NCBI GenBank assembly: GCA_029339195.1
Contig: JAPTJF010000638.1
Coordinates: 1 to 25,577 of the forward strand
Direction: 5' to 3'
Length of the DNA: 25,577 nucleotides
Source of the DNA: Micractinium sp. NFX-FRZ
Taxonomy: Eukaryota > Chlorophyta > Trebouxiophyceae > Chlorellales > Chlorellaceae
Made by a program: the position numbers and the translations under genes. Shown here piece by piece: positions 9,701 through 20,900 of this stretch. Under the pieces are notes generated by a model, which saw nothing but the letters and a program-made list of their open reading frames with translations, had not been told where the DNA came from and made no database searches. The first letter of the stretch is position 1. Each line of letters begins with the position of its first letter.

Positions 9701-12700
9701 TGGTGAGGGGCCGCGTGCTGTGCGAGTTTCTGGGCCTGCAAGGCAGTGTGTGCGCATGCGGGGAGCTTCCCGCTGTGGCACTGCATCCTCCTGCTCTGCC
9801 GCCGCCCCATCCTGTCCTCTGACAGCCCCCTCCTCACGGCTGCCGCCTCGCCCCGCTGCTGCTGCAGGAGTTCAAGCGCAAGTACAAGAAGGACATCACC
9901 GGCAACCCCCGCGCCCTGCGCCGTCTGCGCACCGCCTGCGAGCGCGCCAAGCGCACGCTGTCCTCCTCCACCCAGGTGGGTGCAGCCTGGGGCGCTCTTC
10001 AGAGGCCGGGCTGCAGCCACGTCAGATGGTGGTCCCCTGTGGTCCTGGGCTGGGCTGGACAACTCCTGCTCTTGTAGGAGTGGTTTGTTGCACACCCCGC
10101 CAGGGGGCCTGCGGTATCGGACCAAGTGTTTTCACGCACCGCGCCCTGGCTGACACCACACGTCGTGCTGCCCCCACCTCCTCCCCCCGGCAGGCTTCCA
10201 TCGAGATTGACTCCCTGTACGAGGGCATTGACTTCTACACCTCCATCACCCGCGCCCGCTTTGAGGAGCTCAACATGGACCTGTTCCGCAAGTGCATGGA
10301 GCCCGTGGTGAGTTGGCAGTGCTGGTGTGTGTTGCGCCAGGTCGTTCAAACGGGTTCCTGACTGGTGTGTGTGGGTTGAGCCTTTGAGGCCCGGTGGAGC
10401 TGCGCGCCCCGGGTGCTGCCTACATCGTGTTGCCCGCAACCATACCAAGGTCCCCGCCTGATCCCCCTCCCCCTGCCCTCCCGCCTCTTCTTCCCCCCCT
10501 GCAGGAGCGCGTGCTGACCGACGCCAAGATGGACAAGGGGTCTGTGGATGATGTGGTGCTGGTGGGCGGCTCCACCCGCATCCCCAAGGTGCAGACCATG
10601 CTGCAGGACTTCTTCAACGGCAAGGAGCTGTGCAAGTCCATCAACCCCGACGAGGCGGTGGCCTACGGCGCGGCGGTGCAGGTGGGCCAGGGGGCAACAC
10701 ACAAGGGAACAGAAGGCTGAAGGGGGCGGCGGCGAGCACGGGGTGTGTGAGGGTCTGTGCACGTGTTCCTGGGCGACAGCAAGCCAGTTTTGCAGGGCTG
10801 GTTTCATTCCCGCTCATGCCATCTCGAGTTCTAACAGCTCACCTGCCTGCCTGCCCTCCCTCCCTGTGCAGGCCGCCATCCTGACTGGCGAGACCCACGA
10901 GCACGTGCAGGACCTGCTGCTGCTGGATGTCACCCCCCTGAGGTGGGTGCTGCGCAGCACAGCATGCACAGCATGTGCGGCCATGTGTCACTGTCGCGGG
11001 GATGGCAGGGCACCAGCGCTGCTTGGGCACCCGCCTGCCATGCCATCCCCCCACATGCCCTCGTCCTAAGCTGCTGCCCCCCACAGCAATCTCTCTTCGC
11101 CTGTTCACTCCCGTCTCCACCGCCCCGCCTCCACTCCGCCCTCCCTCTGCAGCCTGGGTCTGGAGACTGCTGGCGGCGTGATGACTGTGCTCATCCCCCG
11201 CAACACCACCGTGCCCACCAAGAAGGAGCAGGTCTTCTCCACCTACTCCGACAACCAGCCCGCTGTGCTCATCCAGGTGGGTGCTGATTTAACCCGCTGA
11301 CCTGGAAATGTTGGTGGTGATATGCCAACCCTGGCACTGTGCTCATGTGGGGACGCGCGCACGCAGGGAATGTTGGTTTGGGCCAGGAAGAGGTTGTGGT
11401 GTAGCGGGCATTGGCTTTGTGATGCCCAGCATCCGCCCAAGTCTGCCACCCGCTCGCAAGTGTACCAAACCTTCGATTCCCGATTCTTCAATGGCGCAGG
11501 TGTACGAGGGCGAGCGCGCGCAGACCCGCAACAACAACCTGCTGGGCAAGTTTGAGCTGACCGGCCTGCCGCCCGCGCCCCGCGGCGTGCCCCAGATCAA
11601 CGTCGCCTTCGACATTGACGCCAACGGTGAGTGGCCCTGGCACAAAAGTGTGGCTGGCTGCCTTGGCTGGTTGCGGGAGGAATGGTGCCTGGTCTATGCT
11701 GCTGCCCCGATGAACTTCTCCCTGCCCTGCCTCCCTTCTCAACACGCCGTGCCCTTGTTTGTCCTGCCGTCTGCCCCTTCTGCAGGCATCCTGAACGTGT
11801 CTGCCGAGGACCGCACCACCGGCAAGAAGAACAACATCACCATCACCAACGACAAGGGCCGCCTCAGGTGGGTGCAGCACAGCGTGCGCAGCCAGCTCTG
11901 CGGCAGGCGGCGCAAGTGCTTTCACCACAATGCTGCCCACACCGTGAAGGCACCCCTTCAGCTTTCATGTGGCTGCTGCCACGCGGCCCTGCTCAAGCAT
12001 CCGCACCTCATCTGCACCTAACAATCTCCTACCGCCTCTGCGTGTTGTGTGTGCTGCAGCAAGGACGACATTGAGCGCATGGTGCAGGACGCCGAGAAGT
12101 ACAAGGCGGAGGACGAGGCGGCGCGCAAGAAGGTGGAGGCCAAGAACGGGCTGGAGAACTACGCCTTCAGGTGAGGAGGGGCTCTGTTAACTTGGTGTCA
12201 TGCTTGAGCGACGTGGGTGCTTGGTAGCATGGTAGCCTGTGCAAGAGTGTTGGCCTGCTGGGTGCTGGGCGTGTGGTGCAGCAGCGCACCGTGCCCGTGT
12301 GGCAAGGCAGCCAGCCAGGGTGTCGGCCCCCCCCTCACCCAGCTCCTGCCCATGCCCTGATCCTCCTGCCCGCAGCGTGCGCAACACGCTGAAGGACTCC
12401 AACCTGGCCGACATGATTGACGCCGGCGACAAGGAGCGGCTGGAGAAGATGGTGGCCGATGTGATCGAGTGGATGGACCACAACCAGGTGTGTGGGTGCT
12501 TTGGTTTCTGTTTTGTGAAAGCAAGCTGCTGGCGTGGATGCTGGAAGAGAAGAGAGTGGTGTATGTGTGATTGCTGCTGTGAGGCGCAAGGACGCCGCAC
12601 ATGCCCTAGCTGGCCAGGGGTGCTTGCTCTGCTGGGTGCTACGTTGGGTGCACCCGTACCGCATGGGTTCTCCCCGCTTCTCACCTTCCTGCATGTTTTC

Positions 12701-12907
12701 CCCGCCTCCCTCCCCCGCCCCCTGCAGCTGGCTGAGGAGGAGGAGTTTGAGTCCAAGAGGAAGGAGCTGGAGGAGGCGGCGTCCCCCGTGTTTGCCAAGC
12801 TGTACCAGCAGGGCGGCGGCGACGCCACCGGCATGGGCGGCATGCCCGGCGGCAACATGCCCGGCGGCGGCCCCGCCTCCGGCCCCACTGTTGAGGAGGT
12901 GGACTAA
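6749..12907 (+). CDS. HSP70A: Cytosolic HSP70 chaperone (20 exons)
   Basis: Exons: 6749-6775, 7009-7074, 7377-7466, 7679-7741, 7946-8009, 8241-8341, 8554-8616, 8872-8965, 9182-9276, 9568-9642, 9868-9975, 10194-10307, 10505-10681, 10872-10942, 11153-11276, 11500-11626, 11786-11867, 12060-12170, 12376-12487, 12728-12907. They sum to 1944 nt (647 aa, the normal HSP70 length) with no phase conflict. Landmarks are VGIDLGTTYS at residues 5-14, GDAAKNQ with the catalytic Lys, [23 protein letters not shown] at about 201-211, [10 protein letters not shown] at about 338-347, the linker [10 protein letters not shown] at about 393-402, a full substrate-binding domain and lid, a Gly/Met-rich tail ([12 protein letters not shown]) and a C-terminal EEVD. 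EEVD binds TPR co-chaperones and marks the cytosolic/nuclear form; no transit peptide or ER signal is present. It is an ATP-driven folding chaperone working with J-proteins. The start ATG has adenine-rich context (CAACCATGG). Confidence 0.98.
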
Positions 12908-13416
12908 TGGAAAAATTTGGAGCCTGCCAGGCAGATGCAGCTGTGGTTGCATGGGGAGCGCGCAGCGGCGGCGGCGGCGGGCAGCGCCTCGGTAATGCTC
13001 GATGCCCGCCCCCCACCGCGGCGCGCCGGCCCTTGCCAGCTGCATATCTTCTAGCTAACCACAACTGTTTGCGCCCCAGCCACCGCACCTGAGTCTTGCC
13101 GTCCGGCTGCTTTCCCCTGCTCAGCCCGGCCCAAACTTGCAACCTCCCTGCTTACGCCCGCTCATGATCACCCTCCCTCCGCACCCCCGGGTTCGGTGGA
13201 GCCTGCTCGCCAACGAAACTCCCCGCGAGCTTGGCCGTCTTTTTTCTGGCTCTCTTCCACCACAGTGCTCTCCGCATGATTTCATACAGAGCTCTTCCCC
13301 CACTCCTTCCACGCACCCCTGGTGTGCGCGGACCTCGGCCCTGTGCCAGTGCGCCGCCCCCAATGTCCTGCAGCGGCGCGCTGACGCGCACTGCTCTTGA
13401 AAATGCCAGTGCTGAG

Positions 13417-13421
13417 TGTAA
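13417..13421 (+). terminator. TGTAA poly(A) signal of HSP70
   Basis: This is the first plus-strand TGTAA after the HSP70 stop, 510 nt downstream, implying a long 3' UTR. The stretch 12908-13416 shows no supportable exon. Confidence 0.5.
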
Positions 13422-13650
13422 AGGACTCAGGCAGCTTGAGTGGTCCAATCGGCAGGAGGCTGGAGTGGAGAGAGTAGGGGCAGTAGATAGCGGTGCACAG
13501 GTGCAGCGCGGTGCACAGCGCGCACACCGCTGGCGCTGGGAGAAGCAGGTCATTGGGGCGATTGACGGCCTGGGTAGCTGGCATCTGTCCTTCTGACTGT
13601 GTCGCCTGTCCCTTAATTCACCTCGCATCTGGCCTTTGAATCAATCAACA

Positions 13651-14082
13651 ATGCCCGGTCTCTTGCCGGGCCCTCGGGTGTCGGCTGTCGCGCTGTTGTG
13701 CGGCCTGGCCGCGGCTTGGACCGTGCTGGCGCGCAAGAAGCCGGCCCAGGGCAGCACGCCGTTCGGCTGGCTTACAGCTCTGGCCTGCGGGCTGGTCGGC
13801 GGCAGCGCCGGCGGCGCTTGCAGCCCGCTTCGCCTTTCGCCAGCCAAGCAGCAGCCCGAGCCAGGCTCGGTTTCCAGCAGCTCAGCAGGCAGCCCATCAG
13901 AGCGGCTGCAGACTCCAAGAAAGCCAGACGAGGCACTGTGGCACCCGGTGGTCAAGACGGCGGCAGCACCCACAACTCAGCCGCCGCCGCCGCCGCCGCC
14001 GCCGCGCGGTGCTGCAGCTACAGCAACGGGCCAGGAGCTGCGCGTGCTCCTTACTTACGCCAAGCTGAGCGCACGCAGCTAA
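13651..14082 (+). CDS. Small putative single-pass membrane protein, unknown function
   Basis: A single uninterrupted frame of 143 aa begins at an ATG in good context (CAACAATGCC). Residues 10-26 (VSAVALLCGLAAAWTVL) form one hydrophobic helix followed by RKK, typical of an uncleaved signal anchor. A second, weaker hydrophobic stretch (WLTALACGLVGGSAGG) follows. The rest is low complexity: Ser-rich (SSSSAGSPSER), then an eight-proline run from CCG repeats, ending LTYAKLSARS. I recognise no domain. No TGTAA follows before the next gene, and neighbouring frames are also open because of GC content, so it could be an artefact, or a 5' exon of a larger gene. It sits between the two HSP70-family genes on the same strand. 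Confidence 0.45.
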   Translation: MPGLLPGPRVSAVALLCGLAAAWTVLARKKPAQGSTPFGWLTALACGLVGGSAGGACSPLRLSPAKQQPEPGSVSSSSAGSPSERLQTPRKPDEALWHPVVKTAAAPTTQPPPPPPPPRGAAATATGQELRVLLTYAKLSARS

Positions 14083-14238
14083 GGTGCCTGCCCCAGGAAT
14101 GAGGCGGTCCCAGCAGCCTTGAGCTCCCTCTCGCCAGCTGCTGCAGCGGAAGCGGCAGACCTGGAACGGATGGCCGCCAGCATCGCTGCGCGCCGGCCTC
14201 CCCATGCGTCCTGCTTCTTTTCTCTGATATGCGCATTC

Positions 14239-14253
14239 TTATATTTAAATTAT
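14239..14253 (+). promoter_or_regulatory. AT-rich TATA-like element
   Basis: TTATATTTAAATTAT is an isolated AT block in GC-rich surroundings, ending 21 bp before the ATG of the ATPase-only HSP70 gene. If it acts as a TATA box the 5' UTR is very short. Confidence 0.45.
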
Positions 14254-14274
14254 CCTCTGACATTCCGAGCAGCA

Positions 14275-17200
14275 ATGCAGTGTCAGGCGGTGGCCAGCAG
14301 AGGGCTGGCGGCTGCGCCTCGCAGCCAGGGCCACCGGCGCTGCGTGGCTCCCAGGGCTGCAATTGTGGGTGTTGACCTGGGCACATCTAATTCAGCAATC
14401 AGCGCAATAGGAGGCGAGGGCGGAGAGGGGCCGGCCGCCCGGGTGCTCAGGAACGCGCAGGGTAGCGCCTCGGTGCCCTCTGTCGTCGCCATCGCGCAGG
14501 TGCAGTGCGTTGTGGTGTTCATAAGGGTCTTCAAGCTCCCCCTCGCGGAGTGCGGCTGCCGCCGCTGCTGCCTCCCCCGCCGCCTCTGCCTTCAGTGCTC
14601 CCTGCCCATCCTGCTGCCTGCCTGCTGCCTGAATGTTCTTCTGCCATGCGTCCTGCAGGATGGCAGGGTCCTTGTGGGCCAGGATGTTCTGGATCCCCCA
14701 GAGGGCTACGCCACCCCCTACAGCCGCGGCAGCCAGCAGGGCGCAGTCCCCATCCCGCTCACCGACACCTTCAACTCCTTTAAGCGGCTCATGGGCAAGC
14801 GGTGGGTGCAGGGGTGGGGCAGGGGATGTTGCGGCGGTAGGTTTACATGCGCAGGTATGTGCACAGATGCAGGGCGCAAGTGTAAAGCTGAGGCTGCCGG
14901 TTCTTTGCTGTGACTACCCACCTTCCCGTCAGCTCGCTCAAAGCAGCTGGCATGCCAATGCCGTTCACCTGTTCCTGTTTGCAGGGCTGCGGATGTGACT
15001 GGGGAGGCAGCACGGCTGGGGTACAGCGTTGGTGAGGGCGACCGCGGCGAGGCGATGGCGTACAGGTAGGCTGCCGCACGGCTGCTGGTGGGGTGCCACA
15101 GGCGTCTCAACCCAGCATGCAGCGAGCGGGCAGGCGGGCGGCTCTTGCAGCGCTGCTCTCGCCACATGTGTGTGCCCCCGCTGCTGCACCCTCGTCGTCC
15201 CCGCCTCAGGCAGCAGGTCCGCGCTGCAGCGCACCTGCTGAGCCCCAACTTGTGTACTTTTCTTCCCCCACGCTCCGTGAGCTGCTTGTTCCGTTTCCGC
15301 CCTGTCTGCTTGAGCTGTGCCCTCCTCATGCAGCCTTGCCTTGTGTACCCCGGAAGCAGCTGCCTTGCTGGGTGCTTGATTCTGCCGGCCTGCTTCCTGT
15401 GTGTGTTCCCCTCTGTGTGCAGCCCTGCCCTGGACGACATGCTTACCCCGGAGGAGCTGTCGTGCTACGTGCTGCAGCACCTGCGCCAGGTGGCGGAGGA
15501 GCAGCTGGGGGAGGCGGTGACGGGGGCGGTGAGTGCACGAGAGGGGTGAGGGCGTGGAGTGAGTGCGCGCCGGCGGTACCTGCGTCTGCCTGGCCGGGGC
15601 AGCAAGGCAGCAAGTTTGCATGTTGCTGGGGCAAGGGCCCGGCCTGGCTGGACAACTGTTCTAGCGGCGGCCCTGCCACCACACCGTCACCCAAGCCCGC
15701 CACCCACACCATCACCGCCGCAGGTGGTCACCGTGCCGGCGCACTTCAACCAGGCGCAGCAGGGCGCCACCCATGCAGCGGCCACGCAGGCGGGCTTTCG
15801 GGAGGTGCAGCTGCTGCAGGAGCCGGTGGCGGCGGCGCTGGCTTACGGCATCAATGGGGGCACCGACGGGGACACGGTGCTGGTGTTTGATGTGGGGGGA
15901 GGCACCTTTGACGTCAGGTGAGGAGCGGCCTGTGCACGAAGGCGATGCATGTGTGAGCATGAGCTGTGGACAGGAAGGGGCAGGGCGGGGAGGCGCTGGA
16001 ACATTGCTGCCCCTGCTGGCTTGCTGCCCCTCGCCGCCCTGCTGCCCGTCCTCCCCACCGCCTCCCTCCCACTGCCCTCGCCCGCCCTGCCTTCCTCCTT
16101 CCCCCTGCCTGGCCCGCTGCTCCTCCCTTCCCCGCCGCTGTGCAGCGTGCTCCAGGCCTTTGAGGGGATCATGGAGGTGCTGGGCACGGCAGGGGACTCC
16201 AACCTTGGAGGCAACGACTTTGATGCCCTGCTGGCAGAGTGGCTGCTGGAGGAGTGTGCAGCACGCGGGCTAGGTGTGGGAGGCAGCAAGAACAGCAGCA
16301 GCAGCAGCAGCAATGGCAGCGGTAGCAGCAGTGGTGTGACGCCCGCATGGGGGAGCCGGGAGGAGCAGCGTGAGTGGGCGCGGCGGGCGGCGGAGGAGGC
16401 CAAGATCACGCTGTCCACGGCAGAGGTGGCTGAGGTGGCGCTGCCAGGCGGCGCCACGCTGGCGCTGACGCGGCAGCAGTTTGAGGAGCGCACCTCCCGC
16501 CTCTTCCAGCTCATGGCAAACGTGCTTGAAGCCCTGGGGGATGCGCTGTTTGTGGAGTGGGCAGTGCGCCCCTCCAGTGCAGTCCCTGGGCAGGCAGGCA
16601 GCAGCGGCGACGCCGGTGGCAGCAGCAGCGAGGGAGGCGGCAGCGGCAGCAACGGCAGCGGCAGCAGCAGCCAGCAGCGGGACAGGTGGGCGCCGCCCCC
16701 CCGGAGGATCACGCAGGTGGCGCTGGTGGGGCAGCTGACTCGGCTGCCCAGCGTGCAGCGCTTTGTGGAGCGCATCACAGGTGGGCAGGCAGGGGCGCGC
16801 TGGCCCCTGGCGCGCTGTGTTTACGAGCTCTCATGAACAGGAGGGGTGCAGGTCCAGGCATCTTTACATGCTGCACCAAGCAATGGCAGCGGGCCAACTG
16901 CTGCGTGGGTCTGTGAACCTGCACCTCCCGCTCCCTTGTGCTCGTCCGCCGTCCCCTGCCATGCACCGTTCCTGACCATGCATGCTGCCCATGCTTTGGC
17001 CCGTGTCCTGCCTGCAGGCATAGCGCCCCACATGACGGTGGACCCTGCAGAGGCGGTGGCCCTGGGGGCTGCCATCCACGCGGGCGTGCTGCTCGGGGAG
17101 GTGCGTGCCAGGCGGGACTGGGGGAGCAGGGCGTGAAGGGGGGAGGAGGCCACTGGTGCATGAAGTGCCTGGCAGGGCAGTGGACCCCCGGGTCTTGCTA

Positions 17201-17444
17201 GACTGCCTGGGGCGTTTCCCAGACACACATGTGCGAGCTTGCCTGGCCTGCTGGGCCTGCTGCGTCTGCTGGTCGCCATTGACCACCTGCTCAGCCTGCT
17301 TTGTCTGCTGTGACCACTAACCGCCACCGTGTGACCCTCCCCTGCCCTCCCCTTGGGCAGGTGAGCGGCGTGGAGCTGATGGATGGCAGCTACTCACAAG
17401 ACCTGCACGACCGGGCCACCGGTTTCTCTGGCTGGCAGCCCTGA
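14275..17444 (+). CDS. Plastid-type HSP70 homologue with ATPase domain only
   Basis: Exons: 14275-14499, 14659-14801, 14985-15065, 15423-15528, 15724-15917, 16146-16780, 17018-17100, 17361-17444; 1551 nt, 516 aa, all phases consistent. Residues 1-29 are rich in Ala, Arg, Ser and Gln without acidic residues, as in a chloroplast transit peptide (inferred). The HSP70 nucleotide-binding domain follows: VGVDLGTSNS (31-40), VTVPAHFNQAQQ, QEPVAAALAYG (217-227), [12 protein letters not shown] (239-250), LGGNDFDALLAEWL and VDPAEAVALGAAIHAG. The protein ends 19 residues after the usual NBD end (ELMDGSYSQDL, then a stop), where HSP70 would have the hydrophobic linker, so the substrate-binding domain is absent. 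The catalytic Lys of GDAAK is not found (VGQDVLDP instead), and VGGSTRIP of the adenosine site is VGQLTRLP. Two Ser/Gly-rich inserts lie near residues 299-313 and 398-427. It may be a regulator or ATP sensor rather than a foldase. STCH/HSPA13 is a known ATPase-core analogue. Confidence 0.9.
16291..16335 (+). repeat. AGC microsatellite coding poly-Ser insert
   Basis: An AGC/GGC triplet repeat in exon 6 encodes SSSSSSNGSGSSSG. It interrupts subdomain IIB of the ATPase fold, between the helix ending LLEECAARG and the one starting REEQREWARRAA. Confidence 0.85.
16591..16677 (+). repeat. Second Ser/Gly-coding triplet repeat
   Basis: Interrupted AGC/GGC triplets encode a flexible Ser/Gly-rich loop of about 30 residues just before the altered adenosine-binding motif (VALVGQLTRLP). 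Confidence 0.8.
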
Positions 17445-17509
17445 CACGGATTCCAGCACGCTTGAGGGCGGCAGATTGAAAATTGACACATCATGACTCA
17501 GATTCAAAG

Positions 17510-17514
17510 TGTAA
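17510..17514 (+). terminator. TGTAA poly(A) signal of the ATPase-only HSP70 gene
   Basis: TGTAA lies 66 nt after the stop codon. The stretch 17445-17926 is the shared 3' region of two convergent genes and shows no exon. Confidence 0.6.
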
Positions 17515-17844
17515 AGGGCGTGCTCCAAGGTCACACGCAGCAAAGCCTGCAGGGGGGCTTGTTGAGCAGGAAGAGGAGCACGTGACATGGAGTGCAATGC
17601 ATGTGCTGTTGAGCCGTTCAAACCCAGCTGGGCAGGATGGGCATGGGAGCAGCCCTCGTCCTCGGCAGCAGGCAAAGGAGCGCTGAATGTTGGGTATGCT
17701 TGCAGCTCCCTGCCTTCCTTCTCTGTCGGGACTCTCGCAACGCCCTGCCTTCCTTCTCTACTGTTTGCTGATCTCTCGGCAAGCACTGCCCACTGACTGC
17801 TGCTCTGCTGCCGCCGGTCTTGCAGTTGGTCTCTGAAGACTCAA

Positions 17845-17849
17845 TTACA
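17845..17849 (-). terminator. TGTAA poly(A) signal of the transporter gene
   Basis: A minus-strand TGTAA lies 78 nt after the transporter stop codon, in the usual position. Confidence 0.6.
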
Positions 17850-17926
17850 CAGCAAGCACGCATCTCATTATGAATGCACGGCACATGCAGCAGTGCAAGC
17901 ACGGGCGCAGGCAAGCCTGCTCTGTA

Positions 17927-20900
17927 TCATAACAGCATGGCCAGCAGCGCGCTGCCTCCTCCCTTCCCGCCGCCGCCAATGTGGTGGCACTGCGGCAGGA
18001 GCTCGCAAACATTAGTGGCTGTGATCATCACTACCAGCCCTACTCCAAACACCAGCAGCGCTGCCAGGCCAGCACGTGGGGCGGGCGGCAGGCGGCGCCA
18101 GGCGAGGGAGGCATAGAATGCGGTGGGGAGCAGGAGGGAGCAGGAGATGGAGCCCAAGCCGCCCAGCAGGCTCAGCGCGGAGCCCAGCACAGCATAGGCG
18201 GTCAGGCCCAGCAGGCAGCCGGCAGCGAACAGCGCCAGGCGCAGCGTGTGTGCCGCCCACGTCAGCGGCGGGTGGAAAGCGCCCGTCTCGTCACGATTGA
18301 GAGGCAGCACCGACAGAATCATGTCCTGAAGAGCAGGGGGCATGGGCCGGAGGGGTTGGGGGCAGGTGGGGCGGAAGGCACGGCTGCTCCCAGCAGAGTG
18401 GCGGCTGAGGGGTGGCGGCATCAGAATAACATCATGTGTTGGGGACGGGCGAGGCGTAAGCACGAGGGGGTTGGGGAGAAGACGAGTTAAGGGCGGGTTT
18501 GTGAGGTGGGGTGGGTGGATCATTGCAGCACTGGGCGCCGCACGTTTGTACTTGCAAAGTGTGGCATGCATGTCAGCGCACCGTGTGCGAGTGACCACAC
18601 ATCATCATCTGCCCTAAACGGGCAGTCACTTCCTGCTGGCAAGCCGCACCCTCACCTCACCTGGAGCACCAGGTTCAAACCCGGGTATTTGGTGATGCAG
18701 TTGATGAGCACAAACGCGGCCTGCAACATAACAGAGATTGAATTCAGGGGTGGGCTGTGCTGAGGCCAGAACTGGGAGGGCAGGTGCAGGTTGGGCACGA
18801 GGGCCAATCGAAGATGGCAAGGGCATGAGCGGTGGGGAGGCGGAGGCAGGGCGGCGAGCGGCAAGCAGATGCGGGGGGCGGGGGGAAGCAAGCAGAGGTG
18901 GGCAAACCCAGGACTTTCAGCCAGGGAGCAGCGACAGGACACGCCAGCATGGCCACCAGCAGGATCACAATGCCAGTGGGGGTTGTCCGCATGGCGCGCC
19001 AGCGGGGCATGCCAGCGGGGCGCCAGCTCACCAGGATCCGGTCCACAGGCACGCGGCTGCCCGAGTAGTAGGAGGCTGTGGCCAGGTCTGTTGTGACCAG
19101 CGGGGAGGCTGAGTCGCCAAAGTACCTGCAAGTACAAAATACGAGGTGAAACAAAAACAAGCCAAGGCAACGACCAGGCCTACAGCGGCTGAGGAGGCAG
19201 CGTCTCACAAATGCGTGGGGTTCAGGCGTGTAGGCTGAAGGTTCAGAAGTAGAGCAGGGCAGCAGCTTTGCCCCTTAAAGGGCAGGCGTCGGCAGCAGCG
19301 GGGTGGCCGCGAGGTGCCAGTCACCAGTAGCCAGTCACCAGTAGCCAGCTGTGCCACCGTGTTAAGCAGCCAGCAATAGTGCAGGGAGTGCTGGAGTCTA
19401 GGAGGCACGTGTATTGCCCCTCAGGCAAGGGCCCCTGGCTCACCAGTAGCCCGCTGCTGCCAGGGTGGTGTACGCCGCCAGCATGGCGGCAAAGGCGGCG
19501 CCCAGGGCGACCGGGAACTGCGAAGGCTTGACCATGGCTCTGCGGGCAGGCGGGCGGGCACGGAGGGCACAATGAAAGCTTGTGAACCAGGGAGAAAATG
19601 CTGTGGGCAGTACAGTGTATGCTGAGGTAAACTTACACCCGTACGCTCGAACCAGACGCCCGCCGGCTGTCCCCAGCCCCGACCTACCGCCCGGGCCCCG
19701 CCCCACCCTGCCAGCACAGGTGCCCATGCTCACGTGCGCAGCGCGGGCAGCGTGGAGTGCGCTGCGGCGCTCAGGGCGAAGATGCCGGCTGCTTGGATGA
19801 GGTTGACGCTGAGGAGGTGGTGCCCCGGCGGCGGCTGGCAGGAGCGGGACGTGGGGAGGGAGGAGGGGCGAGGAGCGGCAGGCAGGAGCGGAGTGAGGCA
19901 GGCAGCGGGGTGTAAGTGATGACAGCGAGAGCAACACAGAACTGCTTGAACAGAGGGTGGTTGGGTGGAGTCGTGCATGTAGAATGGGCCCCAGCGCTGC
20001 CGCCAGCTGGTTCTGCCAGCCTGGCACGCCCCCCCCGTGCTGGGGAATAGTATTCTCCCCCCTCTTGCCGCCTTCCATGCTTTCCAACCCCCGCCAGCTG
20101 CTGCCTGTCCGGCTGGGCGCTCACCTGCCGAGGGATGGCCTCCCTTTTCGGGTCCAGCACCAACAGTGAGAGGACCATCAAGAGCACCAGGCCGCTGGAA
20201 GCCAGCCCCACAGCCGACAGGCGGCTCAGTCCCTTTCGAATGTCCACAAAAAGTATGGGCAGCAGCAGGCAGGAGACGGCGGCGGCGGAGAGCTGCATGG
20301 AGCTCAGTGGGCCCAGGCCTGCAGGCGGGGAAGGGGAGCGGGCAAAGGGCGGACACGGGTGCCAGGGGCTGAGTGAGGCTGGGTGTGGGCAAGCAGGCCG
20401 GATGGCGGGTGGGCGGCCCAGCGCGGCCGACTCCAAGCCCCTAGTGGGCCGCATCCAGCTGCATTTACGATGCTGCCCGACAAACCTCCCCCTCCTCCCA
20501 AGGGTAGGCAGGCCCCGCCTCGCCCCGCACATCGCATCTCTCTTGGCCCCGCCCTGAAGCCACTTAAGCCTCACCCCAACAGCCCGCAACCCACTAAAGC
20601 ACAGCATGCACCGCCAGCTCACCTCCAGCCGGCAACAGCAGCTCGGCCATGCGCCACGCCACCATCAGCAGTATGCAGCTGCCCCCAAACAGCTCGAGGA
20701 AGGAAAATAGCATCACTGCCTGCACCCCGGTGCGCCCGCCTGCCGCCCGGCCCAGCTCTGGGTAGGTCCTGGGGGTGCCAGCTGGCAGGAGGTCAAACGC
20801 CCAGACGATGAGCTGGCGGCGGGTGGCGACAGGTGGCAAAGAGGGGTGGGGAGGGGGCAAGGAGTGATTAGGGCAGGGTGGGACGTTCTGCGGTGGCGTG

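Noticed and set aside
14119..14913. 264-codon plus-strand ORF that includes the HSP70-like start
   Set aside because: It begins far upstream of the transit peptide and reads on into intron 1 after 14499; only its middle part is coding.
15843..16778. 311-codon ORF on the minus strand opposite the ATPase-only HSP70 gene
   Set aside because: It is an antisense shadow: low-complexity Ser/Leu runs mirror the sense triplet repeats and the frame crosses sense intron borders without change.
18668..18685. tRNA T-arm-like sequence GGTTCAAACCC
   Set aside because: It lies inside a transporter exon (KYPGLNL) and no acceptor stem, D-arm or anticodon arm can be built around it.
18744..19031. In-frame extension of transporter exon 8 with a hydrophobic stretch (GIVILLVAMLACPVAA)
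   Set aside because: It looks like a membrane helix, but it lies past a good GTGAGC donor. The family alignment continues cleanly into the exon at 18720, and the 311-nt intron is not a multiple of three.
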